Positions 48,517 to 59,813 of a DNA stretch of 64,000 bases are shown here, one piece after another (position 1 is the stretch's first letter; the number at the start of each line of letters is the position of its first letter). Below the pieces are notes generated by a model, which was not told the origin of the DNA, did not search any database, and saw nothing but the letters and a program-made list of their open reading frames with translations. The stretch lies in NCBI GenBank assembly GCA_036426205.1, contig CM071568.1, positions 45,958,483-46,022,482 on the forward strand, read 5' to 3'. A program made the position numbers and the translations under genes. The stretch comes from Ascaphus truei (Eukaryota; Chordata; Amphibia; Anura; Ascaphidae).

Positions 48517-48697
48517 TGAACAAAACACAAAAAAGCGCAAGCTCCATAGCGCGTAACTGTGTACAAATAGGGTTAACGTGGGTGGCTACACCACTTTTTC
48601 TGACGCAGCAAGGAGCTCCTGGGATCATTGTTGTTGGGATCCTCCCCTTCTCTAAACCATCATTAAGTGGAGACATTTGGACTTTATCCTTTTTTTG

Positions 48698-49096
48698 GGC
48701 TTCATCCCCGCCCGTTACAACAGCAGCCGGATCAAGTGCGGCTACTGCAGCCTGTACTTCTCCCCCAGCAAGTTCATCTTCCACTCCCACCGGGCCCCGG
48801 ACTCCCAAGTACACCCAACCGGACGCAGCCAAATCAACAGTTGGCGGCGGCACCTGCGGCTGGTTGACGCGGCGGCCAGTGACGAGCTGAGTCACTCGTT
48901 GGAGGACGTGAAGGCCATGTTCAACGGCGAGCCGGGAGCTGTACGGCTCTGGCGGGGCACAGCACCTCCTCACCGGAGCGTCTCAGCGATACGTCCAGTT
49001 ACCTCGCCAGGGGGACCGGACACCGCCGAGGAGCCGAAGGAGGAGGGCGGCCGGTACCTGGAGGAAGAGGAGGGGGGAGGTGGGGCCGCGGCCTAG
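48698..49096 (+). pseudogene. SKOR1/SKOR2-like SAND-domain fragment, possibly captured
   Basis: 48698-48928 encodes the SAND-like zinc-binding part of SKI-family corepressors SKOR1/SKOR2 (nuclear co-repressors acting with homeodomain and SMAD factors). Visible blocks in order are GFIPARYNSSR, IKCGYCSLYFSPSKFIFHSH, then KYTQPDAA in the next frame, then NSWRRHLRL and DELSHSLEDVKAMFNG. An extra C near 48805 and a missing base near 48832 shift the frame for nine codons and restore it. From memory of the family, three codons including one Cys are missing after NSSR. DELSH is closer to SKOR2 as I remember it. Homology stops abruptly on both sides: no DACH-like domain upstream, and the GTRKR-type continuation is replaced by an unrelated acidic tail ending EEEEGGGGAAA at 49096. 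Much GC-richer than its surroundings. It lies between Helitron-type 3' ends at 47302 and 51049, so capture is plausible. A damaged genuine exon or assembly error is possible. Confidence 0.75.
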
Positions 49097-49189
49097 CTCC
49101 TCTGTGTCATTCCCAGGGCCAGGGTCAGACCGGGAGCCGGCGGAGGGCAGGTGGTGAGGAACAGCAGGGGTAGGGATCTTTCACGTGTC

Positions 49190-51020
49190 CCTGCCTTTCA
49201 CCCACCCCCTGGCCCTTGCCTTTCAGCCCACCCCCCTGCACCCCTGTGCCTTTTCACACCCTCTTGCTTTACCCCCCCCGGCCTTCCTTTCACCCACCCC
49301 CCCGCCCTGCCCTTTCACCCACCCCCTCCACATTCACTTAACCACACCCCCCCCCTGCTTCCTTTCACCACAACCCACCCCCCGGCCCTGCCTTTCACAC
49401 CCCCCCCGGTCCCTACCTTTCACACCCTGTCCCCACACCCCCCCGGCCCTGCCTTTCATCACACCCCCCCCCCCCCCCTCGGCCTTTCACCCCCCCCCCT
49501 CGGCCCTGCCTTTCACCCACCCCGTCATTCTTACCCCCCCCACCTGGCCCTGCCTTTCAAACCCCCCATCCCCTGCTTCACCCCCCCCCTCGGCCCTGCC
49601 TTTCACCCGCCCCCCTCGTCCCGGCCCTGTTCATCACCCCCCCTCGGCCCTGCCTTTCACCCCCCCTCGCCCTGGCCTTCACCCCCCTCGGCCCATTCCT
49701 TTCACCCCCCTCCCTTCCTTTCACCCCCGTCCCTGCCTTTCACCCCCCGTCCCTGCCTTTCCATTCACCCCATTCCCTCGCTGCTTTCACCCCCGTCCTG
49801 CCTTTCACAACACCCCTCCCTGCGCTTTCACTCCACACCGTCCCTGCCTTTCACCCCCGTCCTCTTCACCCCCGTCCTTGCCTTTCACCCACCCCCGTTC
49901 CACGACTTTCACAAAACTCCCACTGTACCGCTCTTTCACCACAACCCGTCCGTACCCTGCATTACCACCCCCCCGCCCTGCCTTTCAAACCCCCCCCCCC
50001 CGGTTCACCTGCGGATGACTTCACACCCCTCGCTAACTGACCTTTCACCCCTCCCCCCCCGTTTCACCCCTGCACCATTTATAACACCCTCCCCGGTTCC
50101 CCTCGAATGCCTTTCACACCCCCGCCCTACCAGGCCTTGCCTTAACGTCCTGAATTTAACCCCCCCTGGCTTAACGTCCGAACTCACACCCGTCCCTGCC
50201 TTTAATCCCCGCCCTCCCTTCAAACCGCCAACCCCCCGTCCCTGCCTTTCACGACACCTGCATTCACCGCCGTCCCTGGCTGTTCGCCCACGTACACTCT
50301 TTCACCCCCTCCACTGCTTGATCTTCCATCCCCCCCGTGACCTCTGCCTACCCCCCGCCCCGTCCTTCGCCTTCCCCCGCCGGTGCCTTTCACCCCGTAC
50401 CTTCACACCCCCCGTCCCGCCACCCCGTTTGCTTTCACCCCCTCCTCTTCACCACCCCGTCCCTGCTTTCACCCCCCCCTTTCCTGCCTTTCTAACGGCC
50501 TTTTCACCCCCGCCCAGCCTTGCCCCACCTGCATCTTAACCTCCACCATTCACTCTCCAGCCTGCCTTCCCCCGCCCTACCGGCCTTTCACCCCCCGTCC
50601 CTGCTTTCCGCCCCCCCGATCCCTTGCCTTTCACCCCCCAAGTCGCCCCTTCCTCACCCCCCCAGCGCCCCTAACTTATCACCCCCCCCATCGATCCTAC
50701 ATTCACCACCCCCGATCGCTCCTTTCACACCAACGTCCCGCCACTTCAGTCCCCTAGACCTATGTCCCACGCCCTCCTGCCTTGTCACCACCCCCCCGTC
50801 CCTGCCCTTTTCACACACCCCCCCGTCCTGCCTTTCATCACCCACTCGTTCCTGCCATCGTCCCTGCCTTTCATCACACACCCCCCCCCCTTTTTACCCC
50901 CCCCTGCCTTCACCCGTCCCTGACCTTTCACCCCCGTCCCTGCCTTTCAACCCCCCACCCCCCCCCGTCCCCTGCCTTTTCACCCCCATCTGCCCATCCC
51001 TGCCTTTCACCCCCCCCCTG
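49190..51020. repeat. C-rich minisatellite (CCCTGCCTTTCACCC units)
   Basis: 1.8 kb of irregular units around TGCCTTTCACCCCC with variable C runs. The very long Pro-rich frames (for example 49151-50539, 462 residues) are translations of this repeat, with no start context and no conserved domain. It leads directly into the Helitron-type terminus. Confidence 0.9.
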
Positions 51021-51049
51021 CCCCGGGGCAACCCGGGTATATCAGCTAG
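51021..51049 (+). mobile_element. Second Helitron-like 3' terminus
   Basis: CCCGG-GGCAAC-CCGGG hairpin, then TATATCAG and CTAG at 51046-51049, followed by T. Nearly identical to the terminus at 47275-47302 and likewise preceded by a C-rich minisatellite. The 5' end of this copy is not identified. Confidence 0.6.
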
Positions 51050-53020
51050 TCTTCAATATTACAGTTGTCATACTCTCATAGCTCACATCACCGCACAACT
51101 CCACTGACACAAAAGTAATTGTGAACAGTTCTCCAGGACGAATAGCTTACTAAATTTTCATTGGCTGTTAGCCGCTCAACGGATGACAGACACGTGTCGC
51201 AGCAATAGCAAACAATTTTGTCACCTCTGCTTTTGGTATCCTTGTATCTCGCGTGACAAGTCGCGCTCACTTTGGCCTGCGCTTTTGATTACACCCGTTT
51301 GTTGTAGCGCAAGTCTATGTAGCACTCGCTCCGATCTTGCATTATGGCGAGGCTTGGGGCTCGATCTTATATGAGATGACCGCTGAGCGGCATCAGACCG
51401 ATCCGGTTACAATCACCCTCACGCTGCGCTGACGCATCCTTGTTTAATACCAGGGAAACGGAAAACGTAGAGACAGGGAGGCTTGGCCGTGAGCGGTTTC
51501 GCCCTTGATTGGCGGAACTGCTCACGTGGTGCGGTGTCTGCCAGCCAAAAACTTGAGATTGGACCAAGAGGACACCCCCTGCACGTATCCACGGGCGCTT
51601 CACACTGTTGCCACAGGTCGAGCACTTCTATTGTTTTTTAATGTTGTTTTTTCCGCGCCACGTGCGATTTTTGTAAATCAGCGGCCTAAGACAGCATACT
51701 CATTGCAAGAGAGGAGTGGATAGTGGTGTGTATTGGCTGTAATGGAGAAGGAACAAATAAGAAAATATGGCAGTGCACTGCCATTTTTTCTTCATTCTGT
51801 TCCTGCTGTTCCTGGTGGTTGCACGCTATTGAACTGACTGCTGTGGACTATCACTATGGATCTTGGAATCTAACAGTGAGTTGTACCTTTGGGTTTTCCT
51901 ACCCTTATTCCTCACTATATGGGACAATTGTTGGTACTGTTTATTGGTGCTGCATAGCATTAGGGTACTAGTCCCCCTACCTATTAGGGCAATCAACATA
52001 TACATACAGTATATTGGGAGTGGTCCGGTTGCAGACCCTTATATATTCAAACGGACTTGTTCATGTCTGATTCTCTGTGACATTCTATCCAATCTGTAAT
52101 GGAGACAGGGAACAATGGGTTTGGGTAGGAGTATGAATCGCAATCTTAGGACATACTGTGTTACATTTGAGGTGTCAGAGGTCCATCCACAATCAGAGAT
52201 TGCGATGGGCACTCTGATTTGTGGATTTCCTAATGTATTCATGTCTCGTACTGAATTGTATCAGGATTCCCCTTTATCGGGTCGTATTTCAAGCCACCTT
52301 TTCCGAGCAACTTCAAGCAATGCTCTTCTTATATATCTGATTATTGTGTTTTGTTAATTCCTTGGTCAGTGCAAATCTAGGGTCCCCTGTTAAATGGGAA
52401 AATACTGAGCCGTACGTGACGAGCAAAGTCGCTTTATCGAATGTGGATTGTTTCACATATTGGGGTCTATTCATAGGAATGGCTTACTGTTCCCAGGCAA
52501 AATTGGCTTCACTGTATATTAAAACAGGAACCTAGTTGCCTGGTTGGCCTTACAGTATATAGAAGGATAAATAATAACAAGCCAACACTTGCTTTGGCGC
52601 AATGCATTGCTGGCCTTTCCAGCAGCAAAAGGGTTAAGAGACGACGAACGTAACAGCCTCATTTGCTCTGTGGCAGTGACCTAGGGTTTTGTTTATCTGT
52701 TTGGAGACCCCTTTTGGGTGCTCCTAGGTCCAGCTAACTTTTTGCTTCATGGAGCATCTTTAATTTAGCTCTGGGAGAAGAGGACAGACTGACATGTTAG
52801 ATCTGCTGGAGATCATTAGTGAACAAATGCAGAGAGGTTCCTGATAAGGTGTATTGTGTTTTTGATTTTCTTCATTTATTTTGATAGCGCTGAGCCCCCC
52901 CTCTCTTCTTTTTTCCCTCCTCTTTAACTCATAACCCCATACTGCTATTTTTGGTCATTTATTTTAGACTGTCAGTATTCTCCAACTTTGCACTTTGAAC
53001 GCAGAATCAATGATGCCTGA
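51050..53020. other. No gene recognised (2 kb)
   Basis: 51290-51690 is GC-rich with GAGCGGTTTCGCCC and ends near GCGGCCTAAGAC, probably a Harbinger-type MITE remnant. The rest appears unique. Confidence 0.35.
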
Positions 53021-53024
53021 TTCT

Positions 53025-53105
53025 AAGGCAGGGTTGGGAAACTCCAGTCCAACGTTCGGTTTTTAGTATCCAATGCTTCAGCACAGGTGAACTCAGTCGA
53101 AGTTT
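53025..53105. mobile_element. Half copy of the ACTCCAGTC hAT MITE
   Basis: AGGGTTGGGAAACTCCAGTC then ATGCTTCAGCACAGGTGAAC, the left half of the family. Confidence 0.6.
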
Positions 53106-53119
53106 TTTTTCTTTCCTCA

Positions 53120-54348
53120 GGTGGGAAGCTGGTGGTCCCCAGAGCTGAGCCGCATTATGTTATAGCCATCAGAGACCCCCTCGTTCCGATATCCTAGCTC
53201 CGAAGAAGCCCCCCAGTATCATCCCCTGCTTGGGGGGGAAAATTGGACTTTTAAAGCTCTTAAAGCATTCTCCAGCCGCCAATAGGAAACTACCATCATT
53301 CGATTGGTTTGCGCACCCTGGGAGTTTTAAGAACAGGAAGTTCAGCAGAACCCTATTTGGAAGTGTTTGAGACCAAGTGAATCTCAGAATTGAAATACTG
53401 CGGTTACAGCTCTGGGTAGTCTCCGCTTCATAAACTATTTACAATGAGACTGTAGCATGGAATGCTCCTTTTTAGGTTGTTGTGGGCAGCTACTTGTATT
53501 ATTTTGCTTCCTCCTCTTATTGTTGTGTGAGCAGTATATATGTTGGTGAGTTAAGAAGTGTATCTTTAAAAGTGTCTTGACACGCGAATTTTGCTGAATA
53601 TTTTGTGGTTGATAAGAGGGGCCACCAACCTTTTTTGTGTCCACGGGCGCACCCTTGAGCATTCAGCATAGTGGGTGCTGGGCACAACTATTGTGTACAC
53701 GTGCACACAAATCCACGTACAACTTGAGGGAAAGCTCTCTGGTGCCATGCCGGTCCCACTCGTGGATACAGAAGTTGTGGGCGACTTCCTCGTGTACCTG
53801 TAGCGCAGCAGCTGTCAACGCACTATAGTCGGGGGCACCCAAAAAACTTAGCGGACGACATTGGGACCCCTGTTGGAGTGTATGTAGGTGGAAATAATAC
53901 ATTAGAACATTTTTTTAAGAACAATTGCAGAATTATTCAAGTAGATACACGTATGGCTTAACCGCAACACTTCCGATGCTTAAAAAGGGATCAGTGTCAT
54001 TCAGTTTTTCTTTGAATAAACTTCTAAATTGCATCGCCACAAACTATTGGGGTAATATTACTTAATTACTTTTAAACACTTTGATAATTGAGTGTTTGTT
54101 TTCTTCTCCGTGCTGGGCTATCAGATATCCTCTGCACACCTATAGGCCTTTAGAGTATGTAGAATCTGATTGTTATCAATTGGCACCAAATGGCTATTTT
54201 CTAATTAAAGTTACATTTTCCTTTAAAAGGAGGGGGGGGTGAGTCCATTATTGATTTAGATGGAGCAGGGGGGATGTATTTTTGTAAGTGGCAAAAGAAG
54301 TTCCCTTAAAATCCTGGTTTGTGAATATTACGGTAATACAAACGAAAC

Positions 54349-54350
<2 letters not shown>
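53120..54350. other. No gene recognised
   Basis: 53275-53300 (GCCAATAGGAAACTACC) resembles the interior of the MITE at 22247. The remainder shows nothing recognisable. Confidence 0.35.
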
Positions 54351-54353
<3 letters not shown>

Positions 54354-54413
<60 letters not shown>

Positions 54414-54440
54414 TACAGATATATATATTATATATATATT
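54354..54440. repeat. (TA)n microsatellite
   Basis: TA-rich tract with short interruptions. The Tyr/Ile frames are artefacts. Confidence 0.9.
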
Positions 54441-54899
54441 CTTCCTTTTCACGTTTCAGTGCATAAAAACCGGTGTATGCGTGTATATACACATTTATTT
54501 AGCTGTCAATGTTGAACAACCCAAACAAGTAAGATTTGGGATTTTTCACCCTGGCTTTTCACAAACACATTTGTAATAGAACAACATTTATTTTAAGGCA
54601 TTATACTCCACTGATATCCCCAAGTCACCTGATGCTAAAATATAAATGACATTGAAATCTGTACGAACAGTCATGCTAAACCATTGAGCTTGCTTTCCAA
54701 ATGAGTGAGACTTGCCCGGCCTGAATCTTCCTTTCAAGCCCCTCAAGTATTATATAGAGTTATGTTCCCGTTTCCCCAGTGATGAGTGGGATTAAATAAA
54801 GTCTGTTAATGTTTCCAGAATAATAAGAATATTGTCTTAACCTCCCTTTTTCCTCCTCGTGTGACCAATTGCAATGATTATTTGATGTTTGTTTTACAG

Positions 54900-55020
54900 G
54901 AAGATCTTGAAAGCTCTAGCTCCAGCTCAACCAACCGCAGCGCTACAGAAAGTGCCAAATCCCCCATGAAACCTCGGAAGATTCAGCAGGCAGCTCCCAC
55001 TGACCCAGACTTGCCACCAG
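54900..55020 (+). CDS. Internal exon of an unidentified host gene
   Basis: A 121-base exon with strong borders: a pyrimidine-rich tract (CTCCCTTTTTCCTCC near 54842), acceptor TGTTTTACAG ending at 54899, and donor CCACCAG/GTAATTG after 55020. It starts in phase 0 and ends one base into a codon. It encodes 40 residues: EDLESSSSSS, then TNRSATESAKSPMKPRKIQQ, then AAPTDPDLPP. A serine run, a basic SPMKPRK patch and a proline-rich end point to a disordered segment of a larger protein, possibly nuclear. SP near the basic patch could be a proline-directed phosphosite. The frame is open with balanced codon use, unlike the repeat-derived frames elsewhere. I do not recognise the gene. Neighbouring exons are not in the window as far as I can see, which implies long introns on both sides. 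Confidence 0.75.
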
Positions 55021-55448
55021 GTAATTGTTGTACTCTGCTAACTCAGTTTTATTGTGATACGGATATGTCAACTTTTATAGTGATTTAGCCAATGGAAGCT
55101 ATTATTTTGTCAGTGGAGTCTGTTCTGATGCAAATGAAATGGCAGCCCTCCAATATTCACAGTGAAACATATTTTCAATGCATTACATACAAATCATATA
55201 CATAAACATGGGAAAAAGGTTTATCTCCTCATGGGACCGTCAGCCGAGTCTGTCTTCATAATAGAAACAATGTTGTATTTTAATGGTGCCCTTTGCAATG
55301 TACATAAAAGACTTTCATGCAGCTTGTGTCCTATTAGCAACTTACTGTGTATGTTATGAACTTTGTAAAGCATTCGAACAAGTTCCCTAAATAATCCTGG
55401 AAATATACATTTTGGACTCACTTTAGAAGTGTCCTAAAACAACATAAA

Positions 55449-55578
55449 AAGAAGAAAATATCCAGGCACTCGGTCTGCATACAGTATAAGGTGATTTATT
55501 CAGCAAAAAACTAGTTGTTATTTTTTTGCTGAATAAATCACCTTATATGATGACCGAGTGCCTGGATATTTTCTTCTT
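55449..55578. repeat. 130-bp hairpin-forming inverted repeat
   Basis: AAGAAGAAAATATCCAGGCA and its complement ending in ATTTTCTTCTT bracket the element. CTCGGT/ACCGAG and TATAAGGTGATTTATTCAGC with its complement extend the stem. The loop is about 12 bases around 55513. It is 0.4 kb downstream of the exon. Most likely a MITE; a transcribed intronic hairpin is possible. Confidence 0.8.
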
Positions 55579-55599
55579 GTGATACCTATTGGGGTTATG

Positions 55600-56430
55600 C
55601 AGGGTTTCCCCCTATCTCCGTGAGCACCGGCAGCCTACCTCTTTACTATTCTGATGAGACGTGTGCCTGCAATCCGCTTTTTGTGACTAAAAACACATAA
55701 AAACATTAAAATCCACACCATTGTAAACCCTTTCATGGATTTAATAACACTGTATGTAGCATACTATTATTTTCCCCTCCTTTCCCTCTTAAGAAGCATT
55801 TGAGCATATTTCTCGCACTAGTCAGTAAAAGATGGAGGAACATTGTAACTTGATGGATAGCATGAGGGCAACAGTAGTGTCAATTGTGGGTCAGTGGGGG
55901 TTATGTCCTGCACACCACTGATCTAAAGCCTTCAATGTGCGAGACTTGGAAGTGTATATCCATTCTTCTTAATCCACCCGCTTTCATTTCCCTGATTTTT
56001 TTTTTCCTGTTGCTCCTGTTCATTATTTTTCGTAACCCTCCGTAGGTTGACAGTAGGGCAAAAGGGCAGACTTGGTTATTGAAAGGGTCACAGTAGGCTG
56101 GAGAACTGCAAGTGGGATTGCTTAATATTGACAGCTCTCACAGTAGGCCTCCTGCATTCCATCATGCTTCCTTACACAGAAGAAAGATTCACCCACCCTT
56201 CTGCTTGTGATGATGTTTATTATGCTTTAACACTGCCATAACAGCTTGACGATGATGGAATAATAGAGATATGTGTGAAAAATGGGTCCCCTGGGAATTT
56301 CCTATTCTCTGCCTGTGATTTATTGACGGTTAAACATGTTCTGATTTAACTTTATTGTGATGTGATCTGGTAATTGTGAATTTTACTGCAGTGTTAGTCT
56401 GTGTTGTATTATTTGTTTTCTTAAATTAGA
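55600..56430. other. No recognised feature
   Basis: Apparently unique intron-like sequence. Confidence 0.4.
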
Positions 56431-56439
56431 ATGATTTGA

Positions 56440-56615
56440 AGCGGCAAATTCAAATGCCACTTGTGAGCACATTCACTTGTCTCGGGTCTGCAACCCTGCC
56501 TTTCATCATTATCTCTTGGCATATAATGCTTCCTCTGCAGCCAGGGATTCTGGGTTATCATATGCAAATGTGCACGCAGTGTGTCACCTGTCATGTTACT
56601 GCAGAAATATCCTCC
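56440..56615. repeat. Dispersed repeat, inverted relative at 13791
   Basis: TGCAGCCAGGGATTCTGGGT is the complement of the 13890 segment. Flanks (GAGCACATTCACTTGTC; GTGTGTCACC) correspond as well. Confidence 0.5.
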
Positions 56616-57206
56616 TACAGGCCTTTATTACAGATGTAGCGACACTTACGGTCTCCGGAGCCGCGACTGAAAAAGCTACAACCCGTGGCTCTGGAGATAG
56701 TGCAGTCGCACTGCAGGGTGGGTCCATGCTATCGGATCCTTCCGCACCGGGGCAGTTTTTGTCCCACGGATGGCTACATCTGGAAAGACCCCCATCTTTT
56801 TAGGTTAAGAACGCCGGGCTTCATTAAGTGCCAGTTCAGGATATTGCAGCCTGATCCAACGTTGACTTGAATGGTAGGTAATGTTGGATCGTGGTACAAA
56901 ACTCTGTATTGTATTGACACTTACAGTAGTGATTCTCCTCTCAAGTGTTCATAGTAGATTGCAGTCTCTTTGCATGGCACATGGGTGGAACATATTAGTT
57001 ATCAATATACTCCTTCTGTAGGTCTCCAATCTAGAGACAGTACTCTTAGGCTCGTATCCCCTCGCTGCATTAATATCTCCACGTATGCAGCTTCAAAACT
57101 GTCTCCATAATGCATAACTATTTTATTTTATAAATAAAACTATTCATACTAAACATATTGTTCTGAAACATAAACTGGATTCTAATTCTAGATTCCAGCC
57201 AAGTAA

Positions 57207-57479
57207 GGCCGCGCTTATAGTGCCGGCGACGCGACGTCGCCCGTAAACAAATGCATTGTTGCCGCCACGTGCGCTAATAGTAAGCGCGACGGCGACAAAG
57301 CGATGGATTTTTTTGAAGCCGACAATATTTGATTTTTCAGAGGCTGTCGCCTCATGTGACAGCCCCTGAACCAATCAATGGCCTGGTCGCCCGTGACGCT
57401 GCCGTAAAGCGAAATACAATATTCGCTAGCGGCGACGAGCGACGTCACGTGTCCCGTCGTGGGCACTATACGTGCGGCC
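57207..57479. mobile_element. Complete Harbinger-type MITE, TAA duplication
   Basis: 273 bases with ends GGCCGCGCTTATAGTGCC and GGGCACTATACGTGCGGCC. TAA flanks it on both sides (57204-57206 and 57480-57482). A TWA triplet is the target signature of PIF/Harbinger elements. GC-rich with many CG words; no ORF. Fragments of the family are at 11064, 42741 and 47616. Confidence 0.85.
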
Positions 57480-58520
57480 TAAGGGTTAGTAATAGGCCAC
57501 TGCTTTGCTACTATGCTTATAAAATACCCCAAAGCAGCAACATTTTACAGAACAGAGCTCTAAAACTATCATTTGTGCTAAGAAGCCAGGTGGGGAAGGT
57601 TAAGATGAAATGTTATGTGCTTATTTTGAAAAATAAATGTTAGTGAATGCATTGGACAGACTCCTAGAAGTGGTTGTGACAAATAATATTCAATAACGAT
57701 TATTATTAATTATAATAATGCAGGACATGAATAAAGTAGTGTGGCTTCTAAACTCACTTGTAACATCAGCAGTTTAATAGCACTAGCATTTATCAGATGC
57801 TTCCTCACCTTGGAAGAGATTGCAAAGACTTTGGTGGTCCAGTCATTTCGTGCAGATGTTTCATAGAATCTCAAGGTAACACATAGCGGAGATATCATTC
57901 TGTGTTTATTTAGCCTATAGTACCTCTCCTGCATAAACAAATGTAACCCGGGGGCACAAAATAATTCTCTGCAACTGAAATGTCTCCGTAAAGTTGTGTT
58001 CTCACGTACTTAGTAATACCACATCCATATATGTACATGTGAACTCCAACCTCTCAATATTTATCCAGTGGCTGCTCTCACATATGATTAAATTGGGATT
58101 GGCTGGCGTTGCTTGTGGAAGCTGCTTGTGAGTAGTCCTTGTTTTTATTTGGAATGCACTATAATGCTTGGTTTACATGTGGTAACACAGCATTCAGCGT
58201 CCTCTTGATGTCTGAACGCATGTCCTTGTTTGTCAGTCGTTTTGGAAACTAGTTTTTGATGTTTTTTCCATATTTGTTTTTCCCTCTGTCCTTATTTTGG
58301 AATAATCTGTGGTAATTGCTGCACGAATTTAGGAACCTAGGTTCTAGCAACAAGCTGTTGAAAAGGTGATTGATTGTGAATGTTACTGAAGTATTAAATT
58401 GTCAAGACATACCTAATGCAATGACAATAACAGATGGGTCATAACAATAGATAAATTGATCAAAAACACTTATCTGTGAAAATGTAGGCACACTCCTATT
58501 CCATATATAGTAACGGCATA

Positions 58521-59414
58521 CAGGGCCGCCGACAGATTTCCCGGGGCCTAGGACTAGAGTTTCGACTGGCCTCCCCCCTACCCCCTTCACCAATGTTGAC
58601 AGTCTTGCAAGCCCCCCCATTTCACACTCCCTCACGTGCCGCCTCCTCTATTCCTACCCCTCTCCCCATGTATTTCTCTTACCCACCTCCCTCACTATCT
58701 CTTCCCCTCCTCACCCCTCTCTCTCTTCCTCACTCCCTTGCACCCCCTCTCACTCAATTTCCTCCCTCACTCAATCCTGCTCCCTCAATCACACACAATT
58801 CCCCTCCAATACCCATACAATCCCCCCTCAAAATACATACACTACCCCCCCAAATACATACAACACTTCCCTCCCCACAAATACATACTTGCACCACTAC
58901 CCTCCCCACAAATACATACTTGCACTACCTCCCCCCACCCCAATCCATACACACCATGCGTGGGGATGGTCTCAGGCACCGGGCCCCGTTTTTCCCAAGC
59001 TGCTGCGTTCCTGCCTCACTCCTGTGCTGGGCCTTTCTCTCCTGCTGGTGGCTACGGGGGGGCGTGGCCAGAGGTTGGCCCCAACTTCTGCATCCGGCTG
59101 CCAGGCCTATGGTTGCCACCGGGCCCCAGCTCTCCCACGCTGCGGTGGGCCTCGCTTACTCTCCCGTGCCGGACCTCTCTGTCATGCCGGTGTGAGAGAG
59201 AGAGAGAACGAGAGAGAACGAGAGAGAGAGAGAGAACGAGAGAGAGAGAGAATGAGAGAGAGAGAGAGAGAGAACGAGAGAGAGAGAGAGAGAGAACGAG
59301 AGAGAGAGAGAGAGAACGAGAGAGAGAACGAGAGAGAGAGAGAGAACGAGAGAGAGAGAGAACGAGAGAGAGAGAGAGAACGAGAGAGAACGAGAGAACG
59401 AGAGAGAGAGAGAG

Positions 59415-59495
<81 letters not shown>

Positions 59496-59813
59496 GAGAG
59501 AACGAGAGAGAGAGAGAGAGAACGAGAGAGAGAACGAGAGAGAGAGAGAGAACGAGAGAGAGAGAGAACGAGAGAGAGAGAGACGAGAGAGAGAGAGAGA
59601 GAGAACGAGAGAGAACGAACGAACACCGGAGAGCTGGGGCCCGGCAGCAACCAAGAGGCCTGGCAGCCTTAAGCAGAAGTTGGACACGATCTCTGGCTGG
59701 ACCCAACTTCCAGCACCGACCAGGCCCCCCTCAGCCACCGGGCCCGGGACACATGTCCCGGCTCGCTCTCTCCCCCCCCCCCCCCCCCCCATCCCCCTCT
59801 GTTGGCGGCCCTG
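58521..59813. mobile_element. 1.3-kb non-autonomous hAT with perfect 8-bp duplication
   Basis: CAGGGCCGCCGACAG at the left pairs with GTTGGCGGCCCTG at the right. ACGGCATA is present on both sides (58513-58520 and 59814-59821). Inside, C-rich sequence is followed by a 60-base segment at 59081-59140 that is repeated inverted at 59625-59684 (key word GGGCCCCAGCTCT), flanking a 440-base GA tract. No transposase. The long Arg/Glu frames (up to 392 residues) come from the GA tract. Confidence 0.9.
59192..59628. repeat. (GA)n tract with periodic AACGAG interruptions
   Basis: GAGAGA runs broken by AACGAG every 10-30 bases. Strand-asymmetric: the + strand is all purine except for single C bases. Confidence 0.95.

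Noticed and set aside
49151..50539. 462-residue proline-rich open frame
   Set aside because: It translates the CCCTGCCTTTCACCC minisatellite; overlapping long frames exist for the same reason and no domain is visible.
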